A DNA stretch of 64,000 nucleotides from Polynucleobacter sinensis (GCF_001595985.1 NZ_LOJJ01000002.1:62001-126000); one strand, 5' to 3'; positions 52,940-62,033 are shown, counted from the first letter of the stretch. Notes: generated from the letters alone by a model not told the origin. Made by a program: numbers and translations.

Positions 52940-53908
52940 ATGACAAACTTTCTAGATCCCGCAATTCTCTTTTTTATATTCGGTGTATTTGCCGGTGCCG
53001 TTAAATCGAATCTAGAAATCCCTCAACCAATCTCACGATTTCTCTCGCTTTATCTCTTAATGGCTCTTGGCCTCAAGGGTGGATTTGCCTTACATAAATC
53101 AGGATTCACTACAGAGATTGCATTCTCTCTAGGGTTAGCAATCTTCTTAGCCGTCCTCATCCCACTTATTGGTTATCGGATTCTGAGGACCAAACTCAAC
53201 GCATTCGATGCTGCAGCTATTGCCGCAACCTACGGTTCAGTCAGTGCAGTGACCTTTATCACTGCCACTCAGTACTTAGGTCAATTGAATATTGCTTATG
53301 GCGGTCATATGGCGGCCGCCATGGCGCTCATGGAATCTCCGGCCATTATCTTGGCGATAGTGATGGCAAATAAAGCGAGATCGATACACGCAAATCAAAC
53401 TCAATCTGAGATTAAACCAACGGGAATTTCCAAAATATTGCACGAATCATTTACCGATGGCGCTCAACTATTACTGCTTGGCTCAATGGTGGTTGGATTA
53501 GTCAGCGGAGAGGCAGGCCAAAAATTAATGGCGCCATTCTCGATTGACCTTTTCAAAGGCATGCTTGCATTTTTCTTGCTCGATATGGGTTTAATGGCAG
53601 CTAGAAACATCAAAGGACTCAAAGGCAAACCCTCGATTACTCTCGTTTATGCGATTTGCTCGCCACTATCACATGCCCTCATTGCGCTGGCTCTATGCAA
53701 ACTCATTGGGCTGCCGCTGGGCAATAGCATCTTACTCATGGTGCTTGCTTCAAGCGCTTCCTATATCGCCGTCCCAGCAGTTTTGCGGCACGCTTTACCA
53801 GAGGTAAATCCCGCACTCTACATGGGCATGTCTTTGGGCATCACATTTCCATTTAACATTATTTTGGGCATACCGCTCTACACCATACTTGCCAAACAAG
53901 TACTATAA
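52940..53908 (+). CDS. SbtA-like sodium-dependent bicarbonate transporter family permease
   Basis: 322 residues with about ten hydrophobic segments. MTNFLDPAILFFIFGVFAGAV is the usual start, and ATYGSVSAVTFITATQYL and SASYIAVPAVLRHALPEVNP are the two binding-site regions of the SbtA/DUF897 fold. Cyanobacterial SbtA imports HCO3- with Na+. No adjacent sbtB-type PII gene. In a heterotroph it may supply bicarbonate for carboxylases; function inferred from family. Confidence 0.87.
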   Translation: MTNFLDPAILFFIFGVFAGAVKSNLEIPQPISRFLSLYLLMALGLKGGFALHKSGFTTEIAFSLGLAIFLAVLIPLIGYRILRTKLNAFDAAAIAATYGSVSAVTFITATQYLGQLNIAYGGHMAAAMALMESPAIILAIVMANKARSIHANQTQSEIKPTGISKILHESFTDGAQLLLLGSMVVGLVSGEAGQKLMAPFSIDLFKGMLAFFLLDMGLMAARNIKGLKGKPSITLVYAICSPLSHALIALALCKLIGLPLGNSILLMVLASSASYIAVPAVLRHALPEVNPALYMGMSLGITFPFNIILGIPLYTILAKQVL

Positions 53909-53915
53909 GCTCGCG

Positions 53916-53942
53916 CCCATCAATTTGATGGGGCAGGTTTTT
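53916..53942 (+). terminator. Terminator after the SbtA-like gene
   Basis: CCCATC and GATGGG form a 6-base stem with loop AATTT, followed after a few bases by TTTTT. It lies 8 bases past the stop codon. Modest stem, so moderate confidence. Confidence 0.55.
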
Positions 53943-53954
53943 CAATTACGCAAT

Positions 53955-54521
53955 TTATTTACGCTTCTTTGATGACGTTGAATCACTTTTGTTTTGCATG
54001 GCAGAGAGATTTTTCATGTTCTCGACACTCTCTTGAAAATTCACAAATGAATCTGCCATGGCCGCACGAATTAATTCAAAATTCTGTAAAGCGCTACTAA
54101 AAGATGTTTTAAAGACTGAGGTATATGGCTCAGTACCAGCTGGTGCATTCTGTGTTGCCTCATTCACAAAGTGAATCAAGTCATGCTGCGACTCTTTGAT
54201 CATGGACTCGGCAATCTTAGCGAGCTCTTTATTGCCGCTTGCTAAGGCCTCAAACAATTTTGCCTGGTACTGCGCTACCTCTTTAGCAGCATCTTGGAGA
54301 ACTTCAGCATGGACATAATCAAATGCTGACTTAGGGTCCTGTGTTTTCATGAGATCGGCAACCTTACTTTGCAAACGCTTACCCAGCTCCTGAGCTGCTT
54401 GTTGATTGAGTTGAGCGATAGCCTGGGCGCTAGTAAGTGCCACTTGCCCAACGGCTTTTGCCGTTTCCATGTTTTTAGCTTGCTTTGCCATGACATTTAA
54501 ATCAAATGGATTCTTACTCAT
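53955..54521 (-). CDS. Phasin family protein
   Basis: 188 residues from ATG 54521 (GGGGGTGG upstream). Almost entirely helical with the phasin-2 pattern: MAKQAKNMETAKAVGQVALTS at the start and FKTSFSSALQNFELIRAAMADS near the end, then a basic Ser/Lys tail (SKKRK). Coats polyhydroxyalkanoate granules in the cytoplasm. Monocistronic; no PHA synthase in the window. Confidence 0.85.
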   Translation of the reverse strand: MSKNPFDLNVMAKQAKNMETAKAVGQVALTSAQAIAQLNQQAAQELGKRLQSKVADLMKTQDPKSAFDYVHAEVLQDAAKEVAQYQAKLFEALASGNKELAKIAESMIKESQHDLIHFVNEATQNAPAGTEPYTSVFKTSFSSALQNFELIRAAMADSFVNFQESVENMKNLSAMQNKSDSTSSKKRK

Positions 54522-54623
54522 TGCCACCCCCTTGGTTACACAACCAATGAATCAGTTGATATGAAATCTAATCTACTCTCGATTGCGATACATTCAGATA
54601 GAGAAATACCACTAGAGACCATT

Positions 54624-54649
54624 AAAAAAGGCGCCACAGGGACGCCTTT
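54624..54649 (-). terminator. Rho-independent terminator after the PpiC-type isomerase
   Basis: AAAGGCG (54627-54633) and CGCCTTT (54643-54649) pair. On the minus strand the stem ends in TTTTTT. 21 bases past the gene end. Confidence 0.75.
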
Positions 54650-54669
54650 GAGACTTGCTTCCAATAGAT

Positions 54670-55485
54670 TTATTGGACAGCGATATTGGCATTCTTACGC
54701 AATTGGGACAAAAACTCGAATTGCTTTCTTTGCAATAAGGCATTGCGGATAGGGGTCTTTGCCTGCTCAAAAGCAGGTGGCTTAGTCGTTCTTTTATCCT
54801 CAAGCTTAATTAAATACCAACCCTGAGGCATCTGAATAGGCGCCGGTGAAACCTGACCCTTAGGGAGGGTTGTCAAAACAGCCGCAATCTGAGGCAAGGT
54901 TTGGCCGGCTTGCACCCATCCAACCGCTCCGCCCTGAACCTTATTTGGAGCCAACGAAACACTTTTTGCAACCTTATCAAAGGACTCGCCTTTTTTAATT
55001 CTTGCTAAAGCAGCCTGAGCATCAGCTTCGGTCGCAACGGCGATATCACTCACCTTGTACTCCACCACCATACCCTGTGGACCTAAAGAAGCAATCTCTC
55101 GATCGTACTCGGCCTGCACATCTGCATCGGTGACAGGATTATTCGCAACGTAGGTGGAGAGCTCCAAATCCGCTAAGTAACTTTGACGAATGAATGCCAA
55201 CTGGCGATTCGCCTTATCTGAATTAGCTAAACCATCGCGTTCAGCTTGTTGAGCTAATAAAGAGATATCGATTAACTTACCAACAATCGCCTTACGCAAC
55301 TCTGGCGAATCCTTTTGCCCCTGGGCCAATGCCGCCTGAATCCCCTGCTCTACTGCATCATTGGAAATGATCATGCCATTGACTGAAGCAGCTGCATTGG
55401 GTGGCAATGCGCCCTGAGAAAATGCAACACCTATTGTCGATAGCGACAAAAAGGTAACGGTAAGGAGGCGGTTCAATAATTTCAC
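54670..55485 (-). CDS. Periplasmic peptidylprolyl cis-trans isomerase, parvulin (PpiC) type
   Basis: 271 residues with a signal peptide to about residue 23 (GVAFSQG), a SurA-like N-terminal helical region (SVNGMIISNDAVEQGIQAAL) and one parvulin domain from about 130 to 235 (VQGGAVGWVQAGQTLPQIAAVL; PIQMPQGWYLIKLEDKR). Assists folding of exported proteins. The start is GTG at 55485. Upstream gene encodes a small exported protein of unknown function, 58 bases away. Confidence 0.9.
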   Translation of the reverse strand: MKLLNRLLTVTFLSLSTIGVAFSQGALPPNAAASVNGMIISNDAVEQGIQAALAQGQKDSPELRKAIVGKLIDISLLAQQAERDGLANSDKANRQLAFIRQSYLADLELSTYVANNPVTDADVQAEYDREIASLGPQGMVVEYKVSDIAVATEADAQAALARIKKGESFDKVAKSVSLAPNKVQGGAVGWVQAGQTLPQIAAVLTTLPKGQVSPAPIQMPQGWYLIKLEDKRTTKPPAFEQAKTPIRNALLQRKQFEFLSQLRKNANIAVQ

Positions 55486-55543
55486 AGGATCTCTTTTTTC
55501 AAAATGGAATCACTCAATAGTAGCAGGACTGAACTGCACTTAT

Positions 55544-55864
55544 TTAGAATGCGATCGTACTGGGCAGAGGCATAAATGGTGCAGCAGATTGCGTTTCTTG
55601 CGCCTCAGCCTGTGCCTCACCTTCCGGACTACTGAGATAACGCGCGTTTAAATTAGATTCTGGCTTGCGTTCAGAGGGAATGAGACTGGGGTCGATGGGG
55701 CCCATAGGCGTCTCTGCCGGCGCAAGTGGCTGTTGATTAAATTCCTGAATCTGCTCAGGGGTATAAGGGGAGAAAGTTTGTCCTTGCGCTGGCAATGCCA
55801 ACATCCCCATGCACATCCAGAGAGCAATCAGTACTATTTTTTGTTTTATTGTCATCACATCCAT
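55544..55864 (-). CDS. Small exported protein of unknown function
   Basis: 106 residues from ATG 55864 (AGGT six bases upstream; a second ATG at 55855 is possible). A signal peptide (KQKIVLIALWMCMGMLALPAQGQ) is followed by a Pro/Glu/Gln-rich, low-complexity, probably disordered segment (PLAPAETPMGPIDPSLIPSE) with no recognisable domain. Same strand as the PpiC isomerase and could be co-expressed. No function assigned. Confidence 0.65.
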   Translation of the reverse strand: MDVMTIKQKIVLIALWMCMGMLALPAQGQTFSPYTPEQIQEFNQQPLAPAETPMGPIDPSLIPSERKPESNLNARYLSSPEGEAQAEAQETQSAAPFMPLPSTIAF

Positions 55865-56001
55865 CAATATACCTAGAATAATGAAATCTGCAGTTAATAC
55901 CAGCCGGTCGGCATGAATGGAGCTACATTGAAAGCAAAACCCTTTGTTGAATAGAATAAAAGCGCTATTCTGAGAGAACCATCGACAGCCCGTGAGCCCT
56001 C

Positions 56002-56532
56002 ATGAATCGATCCACAGACCAAGCGCCTCAAGTCTACCCCCTAGGCAACGGATCGCACTACACCATTCGCCCGATTCAGGCAGATGACAGGGATCGCATC
56101 CTTAAACTATTTGATCAACTCTCACCTGAAAGTCGCTACCTTCGTTTCGCTCATGCAATCTCTAAGTTACCGGATGAGTTTCTCGAAGATATCTTGCACT
56201 TGGATTACAAGACTGAATTGGCTTTACTCGCAGTGACCCAAAACGCATCTGGCACGGAAGAAGTCATCGGGATAGCGCGCTATGTCACCCCTCCCAATCT
56301 CCAAGAATGTGAATTCTCCATCAGTGTCAGCGATCAATATGCCTCACATGGCATTGGTACCCATCTCATGATTGATCTGATTGCTCATGCGAAACGCAAT
56401 GGGCTAAAGACGATGATGGGTTATGTATTAAGCGCAAACTCAAAAATGCTCAAGCTAGTCAGTGAGCTTGGGTTTCAGATTAGCAATCTCACCGATGAAG
56501 CTGATTTTAGAATAGTCAGTCTCGCCCTATAA
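56002..56532 (+). CDS. GNAT-family N-acetyltransferase
   Basis: 176 residues with YTIRPIQADDRDRILKLFDQL at the start, SPESRYLRF, and the acetyl-CoA motif SDQYASHGIGTHLMIDLI (Q/R-x-x-G-x-G/A variant). Similar to the acetyltransferase domain found C-terminal to acyl-CoA synthetase-like protein acetylases (Pat), but here stand-alone. Substrate unknown. 11 bases upstream of the isochorismatase-like gene; likely an operon. Confidence 0.85.
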   Translation: MNRSTDQAPQVYPLGNGSHYTIRPIQADDRDRILKLFDQLSPESRYLRFAHAISKLPDEFLEDILHLDYKTELALLAVTQNASGTEEVIGIARYVTPPNLQECEFSISVSDQYASHGIGTHLMIDLIAHAKRNGLKTMMGYVLSANSKMLKLVSELGFQISNLTDEADFRIVSLAL

Positions 56533-56543
56533 GTAAGCAGAAC

Positions 56544-57086
56544 ATGCAAAAGCCATTTCACATTCACGCTACAACCTCAACGCTAGTGCTGATTGATTTA
56601 CAAGCACGACTGATGCCGGCGATTGATCAAGCAGACGCTGTTTTAAATCAGTGCATTCGTCTAGCAAAGATTGCCACATTACTCAATATCCCCATTATTG
56701 GCACAGAGCAAAGTCCCAAGAGTCTTGGAAGAAATCTGGAGAGTATTCAATCTTTTTGCAAGAACACCATCACCAAAGAACATTTCAATGCCTGCGCTGA
56801 TGGTTTAATTGAAGTATTGCCTCTACAGCGCCCACAATTAATTCTGGCTGGCTGTGAGACGCATGTCTGCCTAATGCAAACCGCCCTCAAACTCATTGAG
56901 CTGAAATATGACGTCTCGGTGGTTGTCGATGGCGTTGGTTCACGACGAGCCTTAGATAAGGAAATTGCTCTTGATCGTCTAAAGACAGCGGGAGCTAGAC
57001 TAATCACAACTGAAATGGTGGCGTTTGAGTGGTTAGAGTCCGCCCAAAATCCACTCTTTAAAGAAGTTCTTTCGTTAGTGAAGTAA
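56544..57086 (+). CDS. Isochorismatase-like cysteine hydrolase
   Basis: 180 residues. The catalytic triad is visible as Asp18 (LVLIDLQ), Lys78 (ITKEHF) and Cys109 (GCETHVCLMQ), with the cis-peptide position just before. YcaC-type hydrolases act on amides, nicotinamide or related small molecules; the true substrate is not deducible. Second gene after the GNAT gene. Confidence 0.87.
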   Translation: MQKPFHIHATTSTLVLIDLQARLMPAIDQADAVLNQCIRLAKIATLLNIPIIGTEQSPKSLGRNLESIQSFCKNTITKEHFNACADGLIEVLPLQRPQLILAGCETHVCLMQTALKLIELKYDVSVVVDGVGSRRALDKEIALDRLKTAGARLITTEMVAFEWLESAQNPLFKEVLSLVK

Positions 57087-57144
57087 TACTACTGGGCGAC
57101 GGTTGTTTTATTTGCTATTCTGCAGCATCAACTAAAGGATAAAC

Positions 57145-57363
57145 ATGAGCAACGATAACCAAACCCAAAACGATGAAGATTTTGACTATGGGTGCGAATG
57201 CGCCATGGAGCTCCTCAACGAGCCGACAGAAGATCGCCTCAATGACTTAATTGACGAACTCGACGAAGATGGCATGATTGCTACCGAAGTTGTCTATGGA
57301 CTCTTAGCCACCATCCTGATGAGCATCACCTCTGAAGATGAGGATGAAGACGAGGCACACTAA
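57145..57363 (+). CDS. Small acidic protein of unknown function
   Basis: 72 residues, strongly acidic (DEDFDYGCECAMELLNE; ending TSEDEDEDEAH), with two Cys in a CEC arrangement near residue 18 and a helical middle (DLIDELDEDGMIATEVVYGLL). It has its own good terminator, supporting a real gene. No family recognised. Confidence 0.7.
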   Translation: MSNDNQTQNDEDFDYGCECAMELLNEPTEDRLNDLIDELDEDGMIATEVVYGLLATILMSITSEDEDEDEAH

Positions 57364-57371
57364 GTCACACT

Positions 57372-57395
57372 AAAGCGCGCTAAGGCGCGTTTTTT
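57372..57395 (+). terminator. Rho-independent terminator after the acidic protein gene
   Basis: AAAGCGCGC, loop TAAG, GCGCG then TTTTTT. Starts 9 bases past the stop codon. Confidence 0.8.
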
Positions 57396-57400
57396 AATTC

Positions 57401-57715
57401 CTAGCCCGCTAAAACATCTTTAGAAAATTGATCCATGGTCTTAGCCATAGTGAGATCTAGCTGCGTAAGCGCATTTGCCGAATGGGTAGTCAAAGATACG
57501 GCCACCCTATTCCAGGAGTTTGACCAGTCCGGATGATGATTGAGCTCTTCCGCCAGATTTGCACATAGCGACATAAATTGAAACGCACTCTTGAAATCGG
57601 GGAATATAAATTCACGGGACAAGACTTTTGAATCCGCGCTCACTTGCCAATCAGGCAAATCTGCAATGAAGTCATTTAGCGAATTGGGAGGGTTTGATTT
57701 AGACAATGGGCGCAT
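57401..57715 (-). CDS. phhB: Pterin-4a-carbinolamine dehydratase
   Basis: 104 residues with the active-site motif NHHPDWSNSWNRV (His-His-Pro and Trp) and SLTTHSANALTQLD, characteristic of PCD/DCoH. Recycles the pterin cofactor of aromatic amino acid hydroxylases or serves in molybdopterin metabolism. No phenylalanine hydroxylase is adjacent. The start overlaps the end of the pseudouridine synthase by 17 bases on the same strand. Confidence 0.9.
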   Translation of the reverse strand: MRPLSKSNPPNSLNDFIADLPDWQVSADSKVLSREFIFPDFKSAFQFMSLCANLAEELNHHPDWSNSWNRVAVSLTTHSANALTQLDLTMAKTMDQFSKDVLAG

Positions 57716-58433
57716 CTACACTTTGAGAAAGCATCTTCAGATCATCTGGATAGAGCCAACGCCATTGACCTTCAGCTAAATCGTTAGGCATAACATAGCG
57801 ACCAATTTCAGTACGATGTAATTTGGCAACATGATTTCCGACTGCAGCCATCATGCGCTTCACTTGATGGTAGCGCCCCTCAACAATAGTCATTGCAATG
57901 ACATTCTCATCCAAACGCCGACATGCCGTAGCTAAGCACGGCCTGGGATCATCATCCAACACTACCCCATTGAGTAAATGGTCAATTTGTTTTTGTGTAA
58001 TCGGCTCAGGAGTAGTAATCTCGTAAACCTTACCGATATTCTTTTTGGGCGTGGTCATCTTATGAATAAATTGACCATCATCCGAAATTAAAATCAATCC
58101 AGTAGTGTCAAAATCTAAACGTCCCACACACTGGAGACCGCGCTCCACAAACGGTTTTGGCAATAAGCTGTAGACACTAGGGTGATGCGTCGTTTTGTGT
58201 GAGCACTCGTAATTCGGGGGCTTATTAAAAGCGATATAGGCTTTTTCATGGAACTCCCAATCTTTGCCCTCTACATTTAGTACGAGATTTTCTGTAGAAA
58301 TGCGCTCATCGGGATCCTCCGCCAAAACACCATTGACCTTAACTAGATCTGCATAGACCAAGTCACTGCAATAGCGCCTGGTTCCAAATCCTTGGCTAAA
58401 TAAAATTTTTTCGAGGGAAAGTGGTTTGGCCAT
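57699..58433 (-). CDS. 16S rRNA pseudouridine synthase, RsuA/RluB/E/F family
   Basis: 244 residues from ATG 58433. An N-terminal S4 RNA-binding domain (SLEKILFSQGFGTRRYCSDL) is followed by the catalytic domain with GRLDFDTTGLILISDDG, where Asp107 of GRLD is the nucleophile. Length and sequence fit RsuA (pseudouridine 516 in 16S rRNA) better than RluB. The DUF2889 gene is divergent. Confidence 0.85.
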   Translation of the reverse strand: MAKPLSLEKILFSQGFGTRRYCSDLVYADLVKVNGVLAEDPDERISTENLVLNVEGKDWEFHEKAYIAFNKPPNYECSHKTTHHPSVYSLLPKPFVERGLQCVGRLDFDTTGLILISDDGQFIHKMTTPKKNIGKVYEITTPEPITQKQIDHLLNGVVLDDDPRPCLATACRRLDENVIAMTIVEGRYHQVKRMMAAVGNHVAKLHRTEIGRYVMPNDLAEGQWRWLYPDDLKMLSQSVDAPIV

Positions 58434-58495
58434 AACTGATGCCGAGAATACTACAAAGCGGCTGGATTTTGCGACTATCAAATGAAGCCATTATC

Positions 58496-59065
58496 ATGAG
58501 GGTTCAGGACAAACCCAGAACTACCCATCCCATGCTATCAACTCCAACACCCAGAACCCCATTACATACACGTGAAATTATTTTTCAAGGCTATGAGCGC
58601 GAGGATGGATTGTGGGATATTGAGGCGCACCTCAGCGATTGTAAATTTCAGCCATTCATCACAGGCAACAAAACCTGGGAGCCAGGAGAAGCGTTTCATG
58701 ACATGTGGGTTCGCCTCACCCTCAATCGCGAACTAGTCATACAGGCGATTGAGGTAGCCATGGATAGCCATCCCCACCCGGAATGCCCCGAAGTCATTCC
58801 GCCAATGGATGCCTTAATTGGAGCTCGTCTTGGTAAGGGCTGGCGTAAAACTATCAATGAACATTTGGGTGGGATTAAGGGTTGTACACATCTACGCGAA
58901 CTTCTCGCGAATATCGCTACTGCAGCGTTTCAATCCATTCCCGGGGCGCTATTTGATCCCGACGACAATAAGCCACCACTATATTTGGGTACCTGCAAAT
59001 CTTGGGATTTTGACGGTCCTGTAGTACTTCGCCAATATCCCAAGTTTTATCGCTGGAAGGGTTAA
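58496..59065 (+). CDS. DUF2889 family protein
   Basis: 189 residues from ATG 58496 (a later ATG at 58532 is also possible). Contains LHTREIIFQGYEREDGLWDIEAHLSD and the C-terminal GCTHLRELLANIATAAFQ, matching the conserved core of DUF2889. A soluble cytoplasmic protein found mainly in Betaproteobacteria with no established role. Ends 15 bases from the convergent SDR gene; a small CGCTC/GAGCG hairpin lies between. Confidence 0.8.
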   Translation: MRVQDKPRTTHPMLSTPTPRTPLHTREIIFQGYEREDGLWDIEAHLSDCKFQPFITGNKTWEPGEAFHDMWVRLTLNRELVIQAIEVAMDSHPHPECPEVIPPMDALIGARLGKGWRKTINEHLGGIKGCTHLRELLANIATAAFQSIPGALFDPDDNKPPLYLGTCKSWDFDGPVVLRQYPKFYRWKG

Positions 59066-59080
59066 GCGCTCTTGAGAGCG

Positions 59081-59851
59081 TTATAGCGCACCGCGATGAA
59101 TATTAAATCCATTGAAGGCCTGCTGAACTGGCATTAGTTCTAATGAATTAATATTCACATGGCTTGGCAAAGTGGCAGACCAGTAAATCGCTTCAGCCAC
59201 ATCATCTGCGGTCAAGGCCTTCACACCGCTATATACCTTACCAGCCTTATCATCATCACCCTTAAAGCGGACATTTGAAAACTCTGTGCCGCCACATAAG
59301 CCGGGCTCTACACAAGTCACTCTCACTGGGGTGCCAATAAGGTCTGCACGTAAATTCAGGCTAAATTGCTGAACAAAAGCTTTAGTGCCGCCATAAACGT
59401 TCCCACCCGGATAAGGGTAATTCGCAGCGACCGAGCCCAAGTTAATGATATGACCACACTTACGTTCAACCATGCCTGGCAAGAATGCTCGGGTCATATG
59501 CACCAAGCCCTTAATGTTGGTATCAATCATGCGATCCCAATCTGATAGCAATGCTTGATGTGCGGGCTCAAGGCCTAAGGCTAAGCCAGCGTTATTCACT
59601 AGCACAGTCACTGCTGCAAATTCTGCGGGCAAGGCATCCGCCAAATGATCTACCTTATTAGCATCACACACATCCACAGATAAGGTCAGCAACTTCTTTT
59701 GCTGTTCCTGCGCAAGAGAAGCCTTAAGAGATTCCAAGCGCTCGACTCTTCGGCCCAAAGCAATCACGCGATGACCATGCGCCAGAAAACGTCTCGCTGT
59801 CGCCTCACCAAATCCAGAAGTTGCACCAGTGACTAATACAGTATGTTCCAT
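59081..59851 (-). CDS. Short-chain dehydrogenase/reductase, YdfG-like
   Basis: 256 residues of classical SDR type. TGATSGFG at 8-15, NNAG at 86-89, and the catalytic Ser140, Tyr153 and Lys157 (VYGGTK). Closest in pattern to YdfG NADP-dependent 3-hydroxy acid (serine/threonine, malonic semialdehyde) dehydrogenases. 55 bases after the metallo-hydrolase operon on the same strand. Substrate tentative. Confidence 0.87.
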   Translation of the reverse strand: MEHTVLVTGATSGFGEATARRFLAHGHRVIALGRRVERLESLKASLAQEQQKKLLTLSVDVCDANKVDHLADALPAEFAAVTVLVNNAGLALGLEPAHQALLSDWDRMIDTNIKGLVHMTRAFLPGMVERKCGHIINLGSVAANYPYPGGNVYGGTKAFVQQFSLNLRADLIGTPVRVTCVEPGLCGGTEFSNVRFKGDDDKAGKVYSGVKALTADDVAEAIYWSATLPSHVNINSLELMPVQQAFNGFNIHRGAL

Positions 59852-59905
59852 GATTTTTTGTACTCTTTAAGTATATGTTTTAGGTTGATTTACTTTGATG
59901 TGAAA

Positions 59906-60844
59906 TCAGTCGAGATTAACTAAGCGATCTTGCTCAATCATTGCTGCTTTCGATTTCACTAAAGCTTGTGGTAGCCACTCTTGAAAATCGGGAACACTCA
60001 GATTGAGCTGCTTGCGAATATTTTCAAGCACTGGTGTCTCTGCAATCCATTGACGGACGCGATTTATTTCCATGCTACGCCACTCTAACAGCTTGTATTT
60101 TAGCAAGACCTTAGCGCCATGACGTGCGTTACGGTCTGCGTTACTCGATAGGTAATCCAACCTAGATCTTGCGGTAGCGATTGCTACAGCCACATTGGTA
60201 AACGGTTTACCATGGCCGGGTATAACCAATCCCACCGGCAACTGCTCAATTAAATCCAGAGTCTGCGCAACCTCTTCAAAACCACCGTCTCCCCAGAGCT
60301 CTGGAAAAATCACTCCAAAGCCATCCTCCCAAAGCGCATCGGCTGAAATCAAAATCTGGTGTTCGGCCTGATACAGCATGATCGAATGATGGTCATGCCC
60401 TGGCGCAGCCAAGATCTGCCAACGGTATTGACCCAGTAGAACTTCTTCACCAGGCACCAGTAAGCCCTGATGAGAGAACCTAGGACAATCTTGCCCCAGA
60501 TTTCGATAACTTAATTTACCCTCATCCCAAGACCCAACCGCCAAATCTTCAGCAACTGGAATCAAAATATCACACCCGAATTTCTTCAACAGCATGGCAT
60601 TACCGCCGCAATGGTCTGAATGCAGATGGGTGTTAATTACCTTATCCAATTGAGGAAGTTGATGCCGCTTAAGTGCATTGATTACTAAGTCCAAAGTCAG
60701 CTGCTGGTGTGCGCAATAGCCACTATCCACCAAAGAGACATCCTGCTCGCCAAATAGAAAGATGTTGTTAGCTGACAGCCAACCCCTCTCAAATATTTCA
60801 ATTCCGGGAGGCAATAGAAAATTGCCGATGCGTCTTTCATTCAT
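59906..60844 (-). CDS. MBL-fold metallo-hydrolase
   Basis: 312 residues with the zinc motif HLHSDH (His73, His75, Asp77, His78), a further His in GHDHH and IPGHGKPF near 205, and a C-terminal helical extension as in MBL hydrolases with a winged-helix tail. No secretion signal. Last gene of the msrP-msrQ-lipocalin-MBL operon, only 1 base after the lipocalin. Substrate unknown. Confidence 0.88.
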   Translation of the reverse strand: MNERRIGNFLLPPGIEIFERGWLSANNIFLFGEQDVSLVDSGYCAHQQLTLDLVINALKRHQLPQLDKVINTHLHSDHCGGNAMLLKKFGCDILIPVAEDLAVGSWDEGKLSYRNLGQDCPRFSHQGLLVPGEEVLLGQYRWQILAAPGHDHHSIMLYQAEHQILISADALWEDGFGVIFPELWGDGGFEEVAQTLDLIEQLPVGLVIPGHGKPFTNVAVAIATARSRLDYLSSNADRNARHGAKVLLKYKLLEWRSMEINRVRQWIAETPVLENIRKQLNLSVPDFQEWLPQALVKSKAAMIEQDRLVNLD

Positions 60845-60845
60845 G

Positions 60846-61409
60846 CTAATTTTTTTGTACGGTGATTTCTAGCTTACGCACGTCAAATTGTTGCTGCTTT
60901 AAGCGCTGCAATATGTCGTCATAAACCTTGGGGTCAAGTTGCGGAGTCCTCGAGAGTATCCAAAGATACTCTCGTCTTGGATCACTGACTACGGCTACCT
61001 GATATTGCGGATCTAAGTCAATCACCCAATAATCACCCCATACAAAAGGGAACAGTGATAGCCATGCTGGAGCAAATCGCACTTCCAATTTAGGCGAGTC
61101 CTTAGGGCCAATCTGACGGGCTTCGCCCTCCGCCTCAGACACATCGCCATTGGCCGTTTTGCAACTATTGAGCACTTTAAGATTGCCATCCGCCCTCAAG
61201 GAATAAACCGCTTTGGTATTACTCACGCATTTCTTCTGAAACCAATTCGGAAATTTTGCGATCTCATACCAGGTCCCTAAATATCGAGGAACATCTAAGG
61301 TGGCAATCGTCTTCACAGGAGGAGGCTCGCTGACCTGCGCAATTGCCAAAGGGCTGGCTCCTGATGCCAGCATGAAAAGTATTGGTGCCAATACTGAAAG
61401 TAGCTTCAT
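60846..61409 (-). CDS. Lipocalin family protein (Blc-like), secreted rather than lipidated
   Basis: 187 residues; signal peptide to about Ala24 (SPLAIAQ) without a lipobox Cys. The lipocalin signature GTWYEIAKFPNWFQKKC starts at 45, with VWGDYWVIDLDPQYQVAVV and REYLWILSRTP following. Bacterial Blc normally is an outer-membrane lipoprotein; here it looks periplasmic. Binds lipids or lysophospholipids. Lies 13 bases after msrQ, which suggests a role in periplasmic damage repair. Confidence 0.87.
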   Translation of the reverse strand: MKLLSVLAPILFMLASGASPLAIAQVSEPPPVKTIATLDVPRYLGTWYEIAKFPNWFQKKCVSNTKAVYSLRADGNLKVLNSCKTANGDVSEAEGEARQIGPKDSPKLEVRFAPAWLSLFPFVWGDYWVIDLDPQYQVAVVSDPRREYLWILSRTPQLDPKVYDDILQRLKQQQFDVRKLEITVQKN

Positions 61410-61422
61410 ATATAAATTGGAA

Positions 61423-62013
61423 TTATTGAAAGAATTTAAGATTTAAGCGCTGACGAATATATGGAATCCTACAGCACAAGAGAGCTAGGATCACCATCGC
61501 GTAAATACTCACGGTCTCGATATCGTTTTTAGCGGATTTATGCCACCAGTAATGCAAAATAGCAATGCATGCAATGATGTATACCAGGCGATGCAAGAGT
61601 GACCAACGTCGTCCCAGCATTCTTTGTGCCCAATGGTTTGAGCTTAGAGCAAGCGGAATAAGCATCATCAAGGCAATAAAGCCCATCGTAATAAAGGGCC
61701 GCTTCAAAACATCCTGCCACATCGCCACCAGATCAAAACTGTGATCTAACCACAGCCAAATTCCAAAATGAATACTGGCATAGAAAAAACAAAAGAGACC
61801 CAACATTCGTCGATAACGAATCCAAGTAACTGAATTGGTCAGCAGTCGCAATGGCGTCATCGCCAAAGTAAGACATAAAAAGACTAAGGCCCAAGTTCCC
61901 GTCGAACGCGTAATAAATTCAATCGGATTGGCGCCCAGTCCATCCGTAAAGCCCAGCCATATGAGGCGATCAAGCGGTAGCAACGCTAATATGAAAATCA
62001 GGGGCTTCATCAT
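61423..62013 (-). CDS. msrQ: Haem-binding membrane subunit MsrQ of the periplasmic methionine sulfoxide reductase
   Basis: 196 residues with about six membrane segments of the ferric-reductase-like fold (RSTGTWALVFLCLTLAMTPL; RRMLGLFCFFYASIHFGIW; SLLHRLVYIIACIAILHYWW) and the haem-ligating His residues in SIHFG, LHRL and LHYW. Passes quinol electrons to MsrP. 20 bases downstream of msrP. Confidence 0.93.
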   Translation of the reverse strand: MMKPLIFILALLPLDRLIWLGFTDGLGANPIEFITRSTGTWALVFLCLTLAMTPLRLLTNSVTWIRYRRMLGLFCFFYASIHFGIWLWLDHSFDLVAMWQDVLKRPFITMGFIALMMLIPLALSSNHWAQRMLGRRWSLLHRLVYIIACIAILHYWWHKSAKNDIETVSIYAMVILALLCCRIPYIRQRLNLKFFQ

Positions 62014-62033
62014 TTAGGACACATCAAGCCGAC

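Noticed and set aside
59067..59080. CGCTC-TTGA-GAGCG hairpin between DUF2889 and the SDR gene as a terminator
   Set aside because: Only five base pairs and just two T residues after it; too weak to list as a feature.
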